DNA of 64,000 nucleotides from Pseudomonas siliginis (GTDB taxonomy: Bacteria; Pseudomonadota; Gammaproteobacteria; Pseudomonadales; Pseudomonadaceae): positions 372,001-436,000 of the forward strand of contig NZ_JAHSTW010000003.1 in the NCBI RefSeq assembly GCF_019145195.1, read 5' to 3'. Under the pieces are notes generated by a model that was given only the letters and a program-made list of their open reading frames with translations, was not told where the DNA came from and made no database searches. The position numbers and the translations under genes were made by a program. Positions 39,438 to 47,643 of the stretch are shown here, piece by piece; position 1 is the first letter of the stretch; each line of letters starts with the position of its first letter.

Positions 39438-41261
39438 ATGACCGAGACATTTGATTCCAGTGCTTTCCTGTCGACCGTCAGCGGTCGGCCCGGCGTCTAT
39501 CGCATGTTCGACAGCGAAGCGCGCCTGCTCTATGTCGGCAAAGCGAAAAACCTGAAGAAACGTCTGGCGAGCTACTTTCGCAAGACCGGGCTGGCGCCGA
39601 AGACGGCTGCACTGGTCGGCCGTATCGCTCAGGTCGAGACGACCATCACCGCCAACGAAACCGAAGCGCTGCTGCTGGAACAGACGCTGATCAAGGAGTG
39701 GCGTCCGCCGTACAACATCCTGCTGCGCGACGATAAATCCTATCCGTATGTGTTTCTCTCCGACGGACAGTTTCCGCGCCTGAGCATCCATCGCGGGGCA
39801 AAAAAGGCCAAGGGCAAGTATTTCGGCCCATATCCGAGTGCCGGTGCCATACGCGAAAGCCTGAGCATCCTGCAAAAAACCTTTTTCGTTCGCCAGTGCG
39901 AAGACAGCTATTACAGGAACCGTACCCGTCCGTGCCTGCAATACCAGATCAAACGCTGCAAGGCGCCGTGCGTGGGGTTGGTCGAGCCTGACGTCTACGC
40001 CGAAGACGTGCGCCACTCGGTGATGTTCCTCGAAGGTCGCAGCCATGCGCTGACCAACGAGCTGTCCACCGCGATGGAAGAGGCAGCGATCAATCTCGAA
40101 TTTGAACGCGCGGCCGAATTGCGCGACCAGATCGCTTTGCTGCGCCGCGTGCAGGACCAGCAGAGCATGGAAGGCGGAACCGGCGATATCGACGTTATTG
40201 CCGCATTCGTCAACCCCGGCGGCGCCTGCGTCCACCTGATCAGCGTGCGCGGCGGGCGAGTGCTGGGCAGCAAGAATTTCTTCCCGCAGGTCGGCATCGA
40301 GGAAGATGTTTCCGAAGTCATGGCGGCGTTTCTCGGCCAGTACTACATCAGCAGCCCCGAGCGGGATTTGCCGAGCGAACTGATCGTCAACGTGGTTCAT
40401 GAAGATTTCCCAGCGCTGATCGAAGGGATTCATACCTTGCGCGGCCGCGAATTGGCCATCAGTCACCGGGTGCGCGGTACCCGTGCGCGCTGGCAGCAAC
40501 TGGCAGTGACCAACGCTGAGCAAGCCTTGGGCGCGCGTCTGGCCAACCGTCAGCACACCGCCGCGCGATTCGACGCGCTGGCCGAAGTGCTGAATCTGGA
40601 TGAGCCGCCGCAACGCCTGGAATGCTATGACATCAGTCATTCCAGCGGCGAAGCCACTGTGGCCTCGTGCGTGGTGTTCGGGCCGGAAGGCGCGATCAAG
40701 TCGGATTACCGCCGCTACAACATCGAAGGCGTCACCGCCGGCGACGATTACGCGGCCATGCACCAGGCACTGACCCGCCGGTTCAGCAAACTCAAGGACG
40801 GCGAGGGCAAGTTGCCGGACATCCTGCTGGTCGACGGTGGCAAGGGTCAATTGTCGATGGCCCGTGATGTGCTCAACGAATTGGCCGTGCCGGATCTGAT
40901 CCTGTTGGGCGTCGCCAAAGGCGCCACGCGCAAGGCCGGTTTCGAAACGTTGTATCTGAATGATGCAGCGCACGAGTTCACCTTGCGCGGCGATTCGCCC
41001 GCGTTGCACCTGATTCAGCAGATCCGCGATGAGGCGCACCGCTTCGCAATCACGGGCCATCGCGCCCGTCGCGGCAAGACCCGCCGAACCTCAACGCTGG
41101 AAGGCGTGGCAGGTGTAGGGCCGACCCGCCGCCGTGACCTGTTGAAACATTTTGGTGGATTGCAGGAGCTGTCTCGTGCAAGCATCGAAGAGATCGCCAA
41201 AGCCCCGGGGATCAGTAAAAAGCTCGCTGAGTCGATTTATGCGAACCTGCATAGTGAGTAG
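39438..41261 (+). CDS. uvrC: Excinuclease ABC subunit UvrC
   Basis: 607 residues from ATG 39438. GIY-YIG nuclease at the N-terminus ([19 protein letters not shown]), the UVR motif ([15 protein letters not shown]), the RNase H-like endonuclease domain ([30 protein letters not shown]) and a C-terminal helix-hairpin-helix pair. It makes both incisions in nucleotide excision repair. The gacA-uvrC pair is conserved in gamma-proteobacteria. Confidence 0.97.
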   Translation: MTETFDSSAFLSTVSGRPGVYRMFDSEARLLYVGKAKNLKKRLASYFRKTGLAPKTAALVGRIAQVETTITANETEALLLEQTLIKEWRPPYNILLRDDKSYPYVFLSDGQFPRLSIHRGAKKAKGKYFGPYPSAGAIRESLSILQKTFFVRQCEDSYYRNRTRPCLQYQIKRCKAPCVGLVEPDVYAEDVRHSVMFLEGRSHALTNELSTAMEEAAINLEFERAAELRDQIALLRRVQDQQSMEGGTGDIDVIAAFVNPGGACVHLISVRGGRVLGSKNFFPQVGIEEDVSEVMAAFLGQYYISSPERDLPSELIVNVVHEDFPALIEGIHTLRGRELAISHRVRGTRARWQQLAVTNAEQALGARLANRQHTAARFDALAEVLNLDEPPQRLECYDISHSSGEATVASCVVFGPEGAIKSDYRRYNIEGVTAGDDYAAMHQALTRRFSKLKDGEGKLPDILLVDGGKGQLSMARDVLNELAVPDLILLGVAKGATRKAGFETLYLNDAAHEFTLRGDSPALHLIQQIRDEAHRFAITGHRARRGKTRRTSTLEGVAGVGPTRRRDLLKHFGGLQELSRASIEEIAKAPGISKKLAESIYANLHSE

Positions 41262-41293
41262 AATGCCCCTTCACCTCGTAGCCAGTTGTGCCG

Positions 41294-41854
41294 ATGAATA
41301 TCCCTAATCTGATTACCGTTCTACGCGTCCTGCTCATCCCGATCTTTATTTTGCTGTTCTATCTGCCCTACGAATGGAGTTACATGGCCTCCGCTTCGGT
41401 GTTCGCCTTCGCGGCCGCAACGGACTGGCTCGATGGTTATCTGGCGCGCCGACTGGAGCAAAGCACACCGTTCGGGGCCTTCCTCGATCCGGTCGCCGAC
41501 AAGCTGATGGTCGCTGTTGCCCTGGTCTTGCTGGTACAGGAACACGGCAATCTCTGGCTCACGCTGCCAGCGGCGGTCATCATCGGTCGCGAGATCGTGA
41601 TTTCGGCCCTGCGCGAATGGATGGCCGAACTCGGCGCACGAGCGCAGGTGGCCGTTTCCAATCTCGGCAAATGGAAAACCGCTGCGCAGATGCTCGCGCT
41701 GGTGATTCTGCTGGCTCATCCAAAGGCCTTCAGCTTCTGGGTTGTGCTCGGTTATACGCTGCTGATCGTATCGGCAGGGCTGACCCTGTGGTCGATGGTT
41801 CAGTACCTTCGCGCCGCCTGGCCGCACCTGAAGACCGATGTCGAAAAGAAATAA
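41294..41854 (+). CDS. pgsA: CDP-diacylglycerol-glycerol-3-phosphate 3-phosphatidyltransferase
   Basis: 186 residues from ATG 41294 ([11 protein letters not shown]; a GTG two codons earlier is also open). The CDP-alcohol phosphotransferase motif D-G-x2-A-R-x8-G-x3-D-x3-D is seen in [11 protein letters not shown] followed by [11 protein letters not shown]. Four to five membrane helices. Catalyses the committed step to phosphatidylglycerol. Confidence 0.95.
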   Translation: MNIPNLITVLRVLLIPIFILLFYLPYEWSYMASASVFAFAAATDWLDGYLARRLEQSTPFGAFLDPVADKLMVAVALVLLVQEHGNLWLTLPAAVIIGREIVISALREWMAELGARAQVAVSNLGKWKTAAQMLALVILLAHPKAFSFWVVLGYTLLIVSAGLTLWSMVQYLRAAWPHLKTDVEKK

Positions 41855-41874
41855 AAGTTTTTTGAATCAAGGGG

Positions 41875-41902
41875 TTGACGGGGCATCTTAATTCTATAGA
41901 AT
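41875..41902 (+). promoter_or_regulatory. Promoter of the tRNA genes
   Basis: TTGACG, 16 bases, TAGAAT, then a GC-rich discriminator (GCGCC) of the kind found at stable RNA promoters, ending 13 bases before tRNA-Gly. Confidence 0.7.
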
Positions 41903-41914
41903 GCGCCACACCAA

Positions 41915-41990
<76 letters not shown>

Positions 41991-42036
41991 ATTTGTACAG
42001 TGTTTGTTGTTGCGCTACTGACAGCAAATACTTTGA

Positions 42037-42110
42037 GGCCGAGTAGCAAAATGGTTATGCAGTGGATTGCAAATCCACCTACGCCGGTTCGATTCCGACC
42101 TCGGCCTCCA
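42037..42110 (+). tRNA. tRNA-Cys (GCA)
   Basis: 74 bases with CCA. Acceptor GGCCGAG/CTCGGCC, anticodon in GGATTGCAAATCC, T-arm CGGTTCGATTCCG. Confidence 0.97.
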
Positions 42111-42115
42111 CTATC

Positions 42116-42152
42116 AAAAACCCCGTAGATCAATGATCTACGGGGTTTTTTG
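42116..42152 (+). terminator. Intrinsic terminator after tRNA-Cys
   Basis: AAAAACCCCGTAGATC, a three-base loop, GATCTACGGGGTTTTTT. Works in both directions, so it also closes the GAF gene transcript. Confidence 0.92.
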
Positions 42153-42196
42153 TTGCTTGTGGAAAAAGTGTGGTTTTCCGCATCGTTTGTGTAGGG

Positions 42197-42736
42197 TCAC
42201 TCAGTCAGACACGCTCCGGTCTTGATATGGCTGGCGCCTTCCACCGTCAGATTCGAGAAAAAGATGCAGCCAATAAGGCGTGCGAATAACGTCAGTGTGT
42301 CCGCAAGATCCGGGTTATCAAACAGAACGGCCCTTGAATCCAGAGCACAGAGGGCACCCCAGAGTCTTCCGTCCGGCAGGAAAACAGGCGCGCCTGCGTA
42401 GCTTTCAATTGAATACTGCTTCACCACAGGACGTGACGAAAGTCGTCCATCCTTGCTGATTTGTGGAAGGAAGAGGGCTTGAGGATTTCGTCGAAACTCA
42501 CTGCAGAGCGTAGTTTCCAGATCCAGCGTATCGCCTACGTTTATTCCCAGTTCAATCGGATCGTATGCCGAACAGACGATCCATTCCGTTTCCGTGAATT
42601 TTGCGATTCCGGCAAAGCGTGTACCGGTCAGACGGGTGACAAGCTGCAGGATATTGGTGGTCGCTTCGATCTCGGCGATCGCCGAGCGCTCCTCTTGGCT
42701 TAAAGACGCTTTTAGAACGGTGTCACTCATTTGCAT
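42197..42736 (-). CDS. GAF domain protein
   Basis: 179 residues made of one GAF domain (ATTNILQLVTRLTGTRFAGI onward, with LETTLCSEF and YAGAPVFLPDGRLWGALCALD). GAF domains bind small ligands or chromophores; the cysteine in TTLCSEF lies where some phytochrome-like domains have one, but this motif is also common in ligand-free members. No output domain. It lies between tRNA-Cys and a decayed copy of the tRNA-Cys end, so it may be leftover cargo of an old island. Confidence 0.85.
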   Translation of the reverse strand: MQMSDTVLKASLSQEERSAIAEIEATTNILQLVTRLTGTRFAGIAKFTETEWIVCSAYDPIELGINVGDTLDLETTLCSEFRRNPQALFLPQISKDGRLSSRPVVKQYSIESYAGAPVFLPDGRLWGALCALDSRAVLFDNPDLADTLTLFARLIGCIFFSNLTVEGASHIKTGACLTE

Positions 42737-43012
42737 GGAATCAAATCTCCTGATTGCTTGTACATCCCTGAGCTCTGCTCTGGTGACGTTCTGTGCGGCG
42801 TGATCGTGGTTGAAGGGGGGCGTGCTGATACCCTTTGATTATTGACTTCGGCGCCAACCTTTAGCGTAGACATCCCGTCCAGAATTGGGTTTCCTGCTCA
42901 TAATCTCAATCGATGAAACATCTGTCACCCGTGCAGCTAAGGTGATAGTGAGCATCTGAATCTTTTGAGTTTATCGCCCCAATTTCCAGTCTGGTTGCTG
43001 CGATTTGCCACT
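42737..43012. other. Gene-free stretch upstream of the GAF gene
   Basis: Should hold the GAF gene promoter. I see no ORF with support and no strong hairpin; the decayed tRNA-Cys copy follows. Confidence 0.4.
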
Positions 43013-43070
43013 AACCTCGGCCTCTACTTCAAGCAAACTCCGTAGCTCCCTGATTTCTGAGGCTTTTTGA
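43013..43070 (+). repeat. Decayed copy of the tRNA-Cys 3' end and its terminator
   Basis: ACCTCGGCCTCTACT matches the tRNA-Cys end (ACCTCGGCCTCCACT) at all but one base, and what follows (CTCCGTAGCTCCCTGATT, then GAGGCTTTTTG) mirrors the terminator after tRNA-Cys with several changes. Looks like an old attachment-site duplication. Confidence 0.6.
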
Positions 43071-43220
43071 TTTTCCGCGGTCAGCAATATTTAGTTCTCA
43101 AATCGCGCACTCCAAACTTGCTTCACCGGGACGTGATGTATATATTCCCCGCTCGGCTTTTCAAGCGGTCATCCTGTCAGGATCCAACCGCAAGGCTGAA
43201 CAGAGCAACACCGCGCTACC

Positions 43221-43307
43221 GCCCGAATGGCGAAACTGGTAGACGCATGGGACTTAAAATCCCCCGCTCGTAAGGGCGTGCCGGTTCGATTCCGGCTTCG
43301 GGCACCA
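43221..43307 (+). tRNA. tRNA-Leu (UAA), prophage attachment gene
   Basis: 87 bases with CCA. Acceptor GCCCGAA/TTCGGGC, anticodon TAA in GACTTAAAATC, long variable arm, T-arm CGGTTCGATTCCG. A phage integrase gene lies 82 bases downstream and points at it, so its 3' end is the likely integration target. Confidence 0.96.
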
Positions 43308-43389
43308 TCTTAAATCAAGGGTTTGCGAGCGAAAGCTGATGCAAACCCTTGTTTGTTTCTGGTCCGCTATTCTGGAGTTGGTCCGCAAT

Positions 43390-44421
43390 TCACTTGGTAG
43401 GCATGACTTTTTTGCCTTTTCGATTGCGGATGTACTGCTCGGTCATAACCACCGTCGTATGCCCAAGTTGATCTCTGGCTTGCAAGATATCGCCACTGGA
43501 TTCAGCCTTATCGGTACCCGCCTTGGCGCGCAAGTCGCGCATCTGAAATTCAGCTTTCGGCACGCCGGCCGATTCCCTGGCCAAGTCGAATCTCCTGCGC
43601 AACATCGCCACCGTCATCGGTGTGCCGTCCTCTGTAACGATCAGCCGCGTCGAGCGGACCTTGTGTTCTGACTTGCGGGACATGATTCGATCAATCAAAA
43701 CCTTCAGCTCCCCCGTTATCTCGATCCGCCGCTTCGCCTTTGTCTTGCCCTGCAACACCCAAATCTGCCCGTCACGCACGTCGCGCTCATCCATCAGCCG
43801 GGTATCTGTTACCCGTTGCCCGGTCAGATAGGCGAGGTCCATTGCGTCTTGCAGGCCCACATCTGCCTTGTCGTGCACGCGTTTGAACAGCGCATCCTCG
43901 ACATACGTATCCCGCCCGGTTTCCTTGTTTCCCTTGATGCCGGCGCATGGATTGGCAAGAGACGTATAACCCTTGTCCCGAGCGTAATTCCAGATGGCGC
44001 TGAGCAGCGCTTTCTCGCGGTTCGCGCGCACCGGCGCGGCCTTGCGCCATGTCAGGTACTGGCGTACGTGCAACGGCTCGATCGTTTCCAGCGGCGCTGG
44101 CGGGTCGTCGAAGAAAGCGATCAGATTCTTCAGCTCGCGCTTGTTGTCAGCCTGGGTCGCCGTGCCTTTGGTAGGGACGACGTCGACCATGTATTTTTCG
44201 GCGACGTAGCGGAACGTGATGACCTTGGCGACCAGATCGGTTGCGGTGCGATCACGCTCAAGCTTCGCGTACTCCATGATCGCCAAGCCGTAGTCGCTGC
44301 CCAGTGGAATTTCCTTTCTGTCTTTGCCGCCCGTGTCGTAGTAGTAGAACACCCGGCCGCTGGCTTTCTTGCGCTCCCGCAGCCTGGCGATCGAGCCGGG
44401 TTTACTTGGTCGTCTTCCCAT
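43390..44421 (-). CDS. int: Tyrosine recombinase, phage integrase
   Basis: 343 residues from ATG 44421 (MGRRPSKPGS); AAGG lies 10 bases upstream and the previous gene overlaps by the usual few bases. N-terminal core-binding domain about 60-150, catalytic domain after 165. Active-site residues: R203 (TGQRVTDTR), R298 in RDLR, H321 in QLGH, nucleophile Y330. The box II HxxR motif reads RxxR here (R295-D-L-R298), a known kind of variation. It should recombine at the tRNA-Leu 3' end. Confidence 0.94.
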   Translation of the reverse strand: MGRRPSKPGSIARLRERKKASGRVFYYYDTGGKDRKEIPLGSDYGLAIMEYAKLERDRTATDLVAKVITFRYVAEKYMVDVVPTKGTATQADNKRELKNLIAFFDDPPAPLETIEPLHVRQYLTWRKAAPVRANREKALLSAIWNYARDKGYTSLANPCAGIKGNKETGRDTYVEDALFKRVHDKADVGLQDAMDLAYLTGQRVTDTRLMDERDVRDGQIWVLQGKTKAKRRIEITGELKVLIDRIMSRKSEHKVRSTRLIVTEDGTPMTVAMLRRRFDLARESAGVPKAEFQMRDLRAKAGTDKAESSGDILQARDQLGHTTVVMTEQYIRNRKGKKVMPTK

Positions 44422-44422
44422 G

Positions 44423-44629
44423 TCAGCTGGCCTTACGTGATTTCCATACGGGCTTTTCTGATTCAAATGCGCCGACGGCGGTGACCGCCATCGCGGTGAC
44501 GCTCGGCCAGCCGTTCACTTTAATCGTATGGCGGACGCCGTTCTTTTTCAGGTTGAGGATCTGTCCTGCTTTGGTCCGCGCGCCGGTGAGCTCGCAAACC
44601 TCCTCGTGAGATAGAAACTGGATGGTCAT
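44423..44629 (-). CDS. DUF4224 family phage protein
   Basis: 68 residues from MTIQFLSHEEV. The pattern LSHEEVCELTGARTKAGQIL...NGVRHTIKVNGWPSVT is that of DUF4224, small proteins commonly next to phage integrases and resembling excisionase-like DNA-binding proteins. Its stop overlaps the integrase start. A role in directing excision is plausible but unproven. Confidence 0.82.
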   Translation of the reverse strand: MTIQFLSHEEVCELTGARTKAGQILNLKKNGVRHTIKVNGWPSVTAMAVTAVGAFESEKPVWKSRKAS

Positions 44630-44665
44630 GTGATGCTCCATGCCGCGCGTGGCGGCAGAAGGTGG

Positions 44666-44893
44666 TTATTCGGTTGGGTCGACAACGCTGTGCGAGATGG
44701 AAACCGTCTTGCGATCGGCGGCTCCGAGATAGATCTGGCTCATGACGTCGTCGTGCTGGACGGCCACTGTGTCGGTGGCGCATTCGTCATCGCCGAGTTC
44801 TGATAACGCTAATCGGCGAACCTGCAAGAGGTCGACCCCGTCAGGCACTTCAAAAACGGTCGCGACTGAGGTTGTGATCATGATCACGGGCAT
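44666..44893 (-). CDS. Hypothetical prophage protein
   Basis: 75 residues from MPVIMITTSV. Acidic, no domain I recognise. Continues the leftward early operon. Confidence 0.55.
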   Translation of the reverse strand: MPVIMITTSVATVFEVPDGVDLLQVRRLALSELGDDECATDTVAVQHDDVMSQIYLGAADRKTVSISHSVVDPTE

Positions 44894-44941
44894 ACGAATT
44901 CCTCGCCCGCCGTACACCGGCAGGTTGTTGAGTGGTTGGGG

Positions 44942-45260
44942 TTATTGCCGGATCAGCTCGGCGGGGACTTTCACCGCGGCGCCGCGCTTGGCGAATACCA
45001 CGGCGCGGAACACTGCGATGGTTCTGGTTTCGCCGGGCTGGCGGTTGAACGGGTCGCTTGTCATGTCGGCCAGCACAAGGGTGCAGGTGGCCAGCGTCGA
45101 CCCAGACGCCGTACTTCGTGATCAGTTGCTCGGCGTCGGGCAGGGCGAAGAGATCCAGCTGGCCGGCGACAGGCTGCTGATCACCCTCGATCGCGTTGAT
45201 CGCCCAGTCCAGCGCCGGGCCGGTCAGTTCCTCGGTGCGGACGCTGACCATGCGGTTCAT
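44942..45260 (-). pseudogene. NinX-like (DUF2591) gene with an apparent frameshift
   Basis: The first 45 codons (VSVRTEELTGPALDWAINA...) match the start of NinX-type phage proteins. Around 45085-45115 the coding sense passes to the next frame, which carries LVLADMTSDPFNRQPGE and the family-like ending VFAKRGAAVKVPAEL, stop at 44942. The combined length is 3n+1. The original frame continues as arginine-rich nonsense to 44850. A one-base insertion or a sequencing error explains this best. Confidence 0.6.
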
Positions 45261-45739
45261 GGTGCCGGCCGCTTCATGAACGTGATCCAGTGCGTTTTTT
45301 CGCGCTTGCCTGACTTGTGGCCAAACAGCGGCTTTTCATCGGTAAGCGCAAGCAGCTCGCTGACCGTCACCTGGGTCTCGTTCCACTTAAATATCAGAAC
45401 GCCTTCGGATTCCAGCACCCGGAAACACTCGGCGAAACCCTGTCGAATGTCCTCGCGCCAGTCGGCGGTCAGCATGCCGTACTTGGCCCGCATCCAGCTG
45501 TCGACCCCGGCGCGGGTCAGGTGCGGCGGGTCGAATACCACCAGGCGGAAGGTTGAGGCCTCGAAGGGCAATTTCCGGAAATCCATCAGCACATCCGGCT
45601 CAACTTTCAACACCCGACCATCGCAAAGCAGGTGCTGCTCGTCACGGATGTCGCCGAAAAGCGCGCGCTGGTCCTGCTTGTCAAACCACATCATTCGGCT
45701 GGCGCTGCACGGGTCGAGGACCTTCGCTGCTGCACTCAT
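45257..45739 (-). CDS. Phage SAM-dependent methyltransferase
   Basis: 160 residues from ATG 45739. A small class I methyltransferase core: VLDPCSASRMMWFDK as motif I, LRLVVFDPPHL with the catalytic D-P-P-H motif of N6-adenine type DNA methyltransferases, then VLIFKWNETQ. Start overlaps the stop of the tiny upstream ORF (TGATG). Could protect phage DNA from host restriction; target site unknown. Confidence 0.85.
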   Translation of the reverse strand: MSAAAKVLDPCSASRMMWFDKQDQRALFGDIRDEQHLLCDGRVLKVEPDVLMDFRKLPFEASTFRLVVFDPPHLTRAGVDSWMRAKYGMLTADWREDIRQGFAECFRVLESEGVLIFKWNETQVTVSELLALTDEKPLFGHKSGKREKTHWITFMKRPAP

Positions 45740-45792
45740 CACCGCGGCCCCTTGTAGCAGTACACGTAGGCGAACCAGGCGAGGGCGATCAT
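45739..45792 (-). CDS. 17-residue hydrophobic ORF
   Basis: MIALAWFAYVYCYKGPR. Its ATG overlaps the stop of the upstream gene (ATGA) and its stop overlaps the methyltransferase start (TGATG). Such double overlap favours a real tiny gene. Confidence 0.45.
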   Translation of the reverse strand: MIALAWFAYVYCYKGPR

Positions 45793-46157
45793 GGCGTCAC
45801 CTGCGCGCCGGGGAGTTTCGGCACCGGCAATGCCCGACGACCCCAAACGCAGACTGGTCCATCTTCGTGATCGTGGATCGACAGGATGAACCAGTCTGGC
45901 TCGTCCGGCCGCTGGATTTCCCACGCCGAGCAATCGCACTGGCCGTCATCCATGTACGCATCGAAAACCTCAAAAGGAACGTCGCTCTCCATGTAGGAGA
46001 CTTTCGTTTCAATCTGGTGGCGCAGACACCATTCCTGAAACTGCGCCTCAGTGAGCTCGTCGTCGTACTCCGAGAGGTAATCTGGATGCGACCACCAGCC
46101 GTCCTCATCGCGCTCGACCGGTAGGGGCTGGATGAACGAAAACTTTTCTTCAGACAT
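45789..46157 (-). CDS. Hypothetical prophage protein
   Basis: 122 residues, very acidic and Trp-rich (DEDGWWSHPDYLSEYDDEL; WEIQRPDEPDWFILSIHDHEDGP). No known domain recognised. First gene of the leftward unit that runs to the integrase. Confidence 0.72.
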   Translation of the reverse strand: MSEEKFSFIQPLPVERDEDGWWSHPDYLSEYDDELTEAQFQEWCLRHQIETKVSYMESDVPFEVFDAYMDDGQCDCSAWEIQRPDEPDWFILSIHDHEDGPVCVWGRRALPVPKLPGAQVTP

Positions 46158-46345
46158 GACTTCGTCCTTGCCGATATAGCGGCTGACTTTGAAGGGGGAA
46201 GGGGTAGCGATACTTGATAGGTGATCGCAGCTAAAATACTTCTACAGGCGACTGGTATTTGTATAAGAACATGTCAAACTTCAGATAGGAGAATCGCGCT
46301 TCAAAACCAGCCTGCTGCGCCGTGCCCGCGTTTTCGAGAACCACC

Positions 46346-46615
46346 ATGACTTCGAATGACGACTTCAGATTTCAATCGCACGCTCTTCTTGTAGAGCTCG
46401 ACGCTGCGACAACCCAACTGATGATGCTGGTAGTAGCCGGCGAACTCTCAGGACGCGCTTGGGATGAAGCGTTCTCCCGGCAAAGCGCCGCTTACACCGC
46501 ATGGTTGAAAGCGGCAACCGGAGTGACCGTTGACCCGATGCCGGTACTTGATGGGCGTCCACCTGATCGCGAGAACCCGACGGTAGAGTGTGGGGGTGGC
46601 TTTTTGCCTCGATAG
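46346..46615 (+). CDS. Hypothetical prophage protein
   Basis: 89 residues from MTSNDDFRFQ; the frame is open upstream but this ATG is better placed. A helical core (LLVELDAATTQLMMLVVAGELSGRAWDEA) then a Pro-rich tail. Rightward, divergent from the gene at 45789. Confidence 0.6.
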   Translation: MTSNDDFRFQSHALLVELDAATTQLMMLVVAGELSGRAWDEAFSRQSAAYTAWLKAATGVTVDPMPVLDGRPPDRENPTVECGGGFLPR

Positions 46616-46677
46616 GCGAAGCGGCCTATTTCGTTGAAAATCACCTTCTTGCCAACGGGTGCCTATAGGAAGAGGAC

Positions 46678-46920
46678 ATGTCCCACAGCCTGGATAGGCC
46701 GATCGCCCACGAATATCGAGGGCATCAAGTGATCATCAAATTCGACTGGGACAAGCCCAACGACGAAGCCCCTGTGAGTGCTCATGTCATTGAGGCCAGT
46801 GAGGTACCAGGTTTTGCCAACACTGTGGCCGATCTCTCTGGCCCGTGGGAGGACTATCAAAGCGCGCTGGCGGAGGCTCTTGCCACTGCTGAGCGATGGG
46901 TCGACAGTCAGTTGCCATGA
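46678..46920 (+). CDS. Hypothetical prophage protein
   Basis: 80 residues with AGGAAG 6 bases before the ATG. HEYRGHQVIIKFDW at the start and a C-terminal helix DYQSALAEALATAERWVD. No family named with confidence. Convergent with the next gene, one base apart. Confidence 0.68.
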   Translation: MSHSLDRPIAHEYRGHQVIIKFDWDKPNDEAPVSAHVIEASEVPGFANTVADLSGPWEDYQSALAEALATAERWVDSQLP

Positions 46921-46921
46921 T

Positions 46922-47566
46922 TCAAGCTGCTAGCTGCTCCAGCGGTTGTTGACGCAGCGCAGCCTGTACCGCCTCAACCACCCGGCGCAGGTAGTTGAAT
47001 TCGTGATTCTCCTCGACCGCCTTGTCGCCAACCGGGTAGTGCCACTCATCTCCAAACAGCTCAGTCAGTAGCCTGTCGTGATGCCAGCACTCGTTTGGCG
47101 ACTCCACGCTTCGCAGAACCTCGATGTCGTGCCAGAGTTCACGAGCCTCGTCCTTGCTCAGCTCATCCAGCTCCCAGTCATGTCCGCCAGTCTGTTGCCG
47201 GCGGCGCTGGACGATGCATTTTTTTGCGAAGGCGTGAAGGGCATTCCCGCTGAACCGCGTGCTGCTGATACCGCGATCGAGGCAGTTCAGAACGTAGTGC
47301 CAGTCACAGTCGGCTACGAACTCGGCCACTGTGCGCGGGCCCATGCCACCCCAGTACGCGCTCCAGCTGTTGTTGCAGCAGTTGATCGTGATCTTGCCCT
47401 GGGCGGTCTGATAGCTCGGGTCGGATTCAGTAGGGCAGTCACGGCGGCCGAAGTCCTCTAGGAACACGGTGATCGGATCAAGCCGTGATGCGCCGGTGAT
47501 CACCAGCGTCGTGACAGTCGAGCGCTCAACCTGCAGCGGCTCGGCCGTTTTGTTTTCTTTTGACAT
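46922..47566 (-). CDS. Hypothetical prophage protein
   Basis: 214 residues. Central CNNSWSAYWGGMGPRTVAEFVADCDWHYVLNCL is of a type common in enterobacterial and Pseudomonas prophages, without known function. Cys, His and Trp are frequent. Confidence 0.75.
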   Translation of the reverse strand: MSKENKTAEPLQVERSTVTTLVITGASRLDPITVFLEDFGRRDCPTESDPSYQTAQGKITINCCNNSWSAYWGGMGPRTVAEFVADCDWHYVLNCLDRGISSTRFSGNALHAFAKKCIVQRRRQQTGGHDWELDELSKDEARELWHDIEVLRSVESPNECWHHDRLLTELFGDEWHYPVGDKAVEENHEFNYLRRVVEAVQAALRQQPLEQLAA

Positions 47567-47643
47567 AGGGGTACCTGCTTTTATGGCACTGTGACATGAT
47601 CAGCCAGTCCAGTATTAATTAAGACTTTGTCAAAGGATTGGAA

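Noticed and set aside
43308..43389. Exact prophage attachment core
   Set aside because: The tRNA-Leu 3' end is the likely target, but the matching repeat at the far end lies outside the window, so core limits cannot be set.
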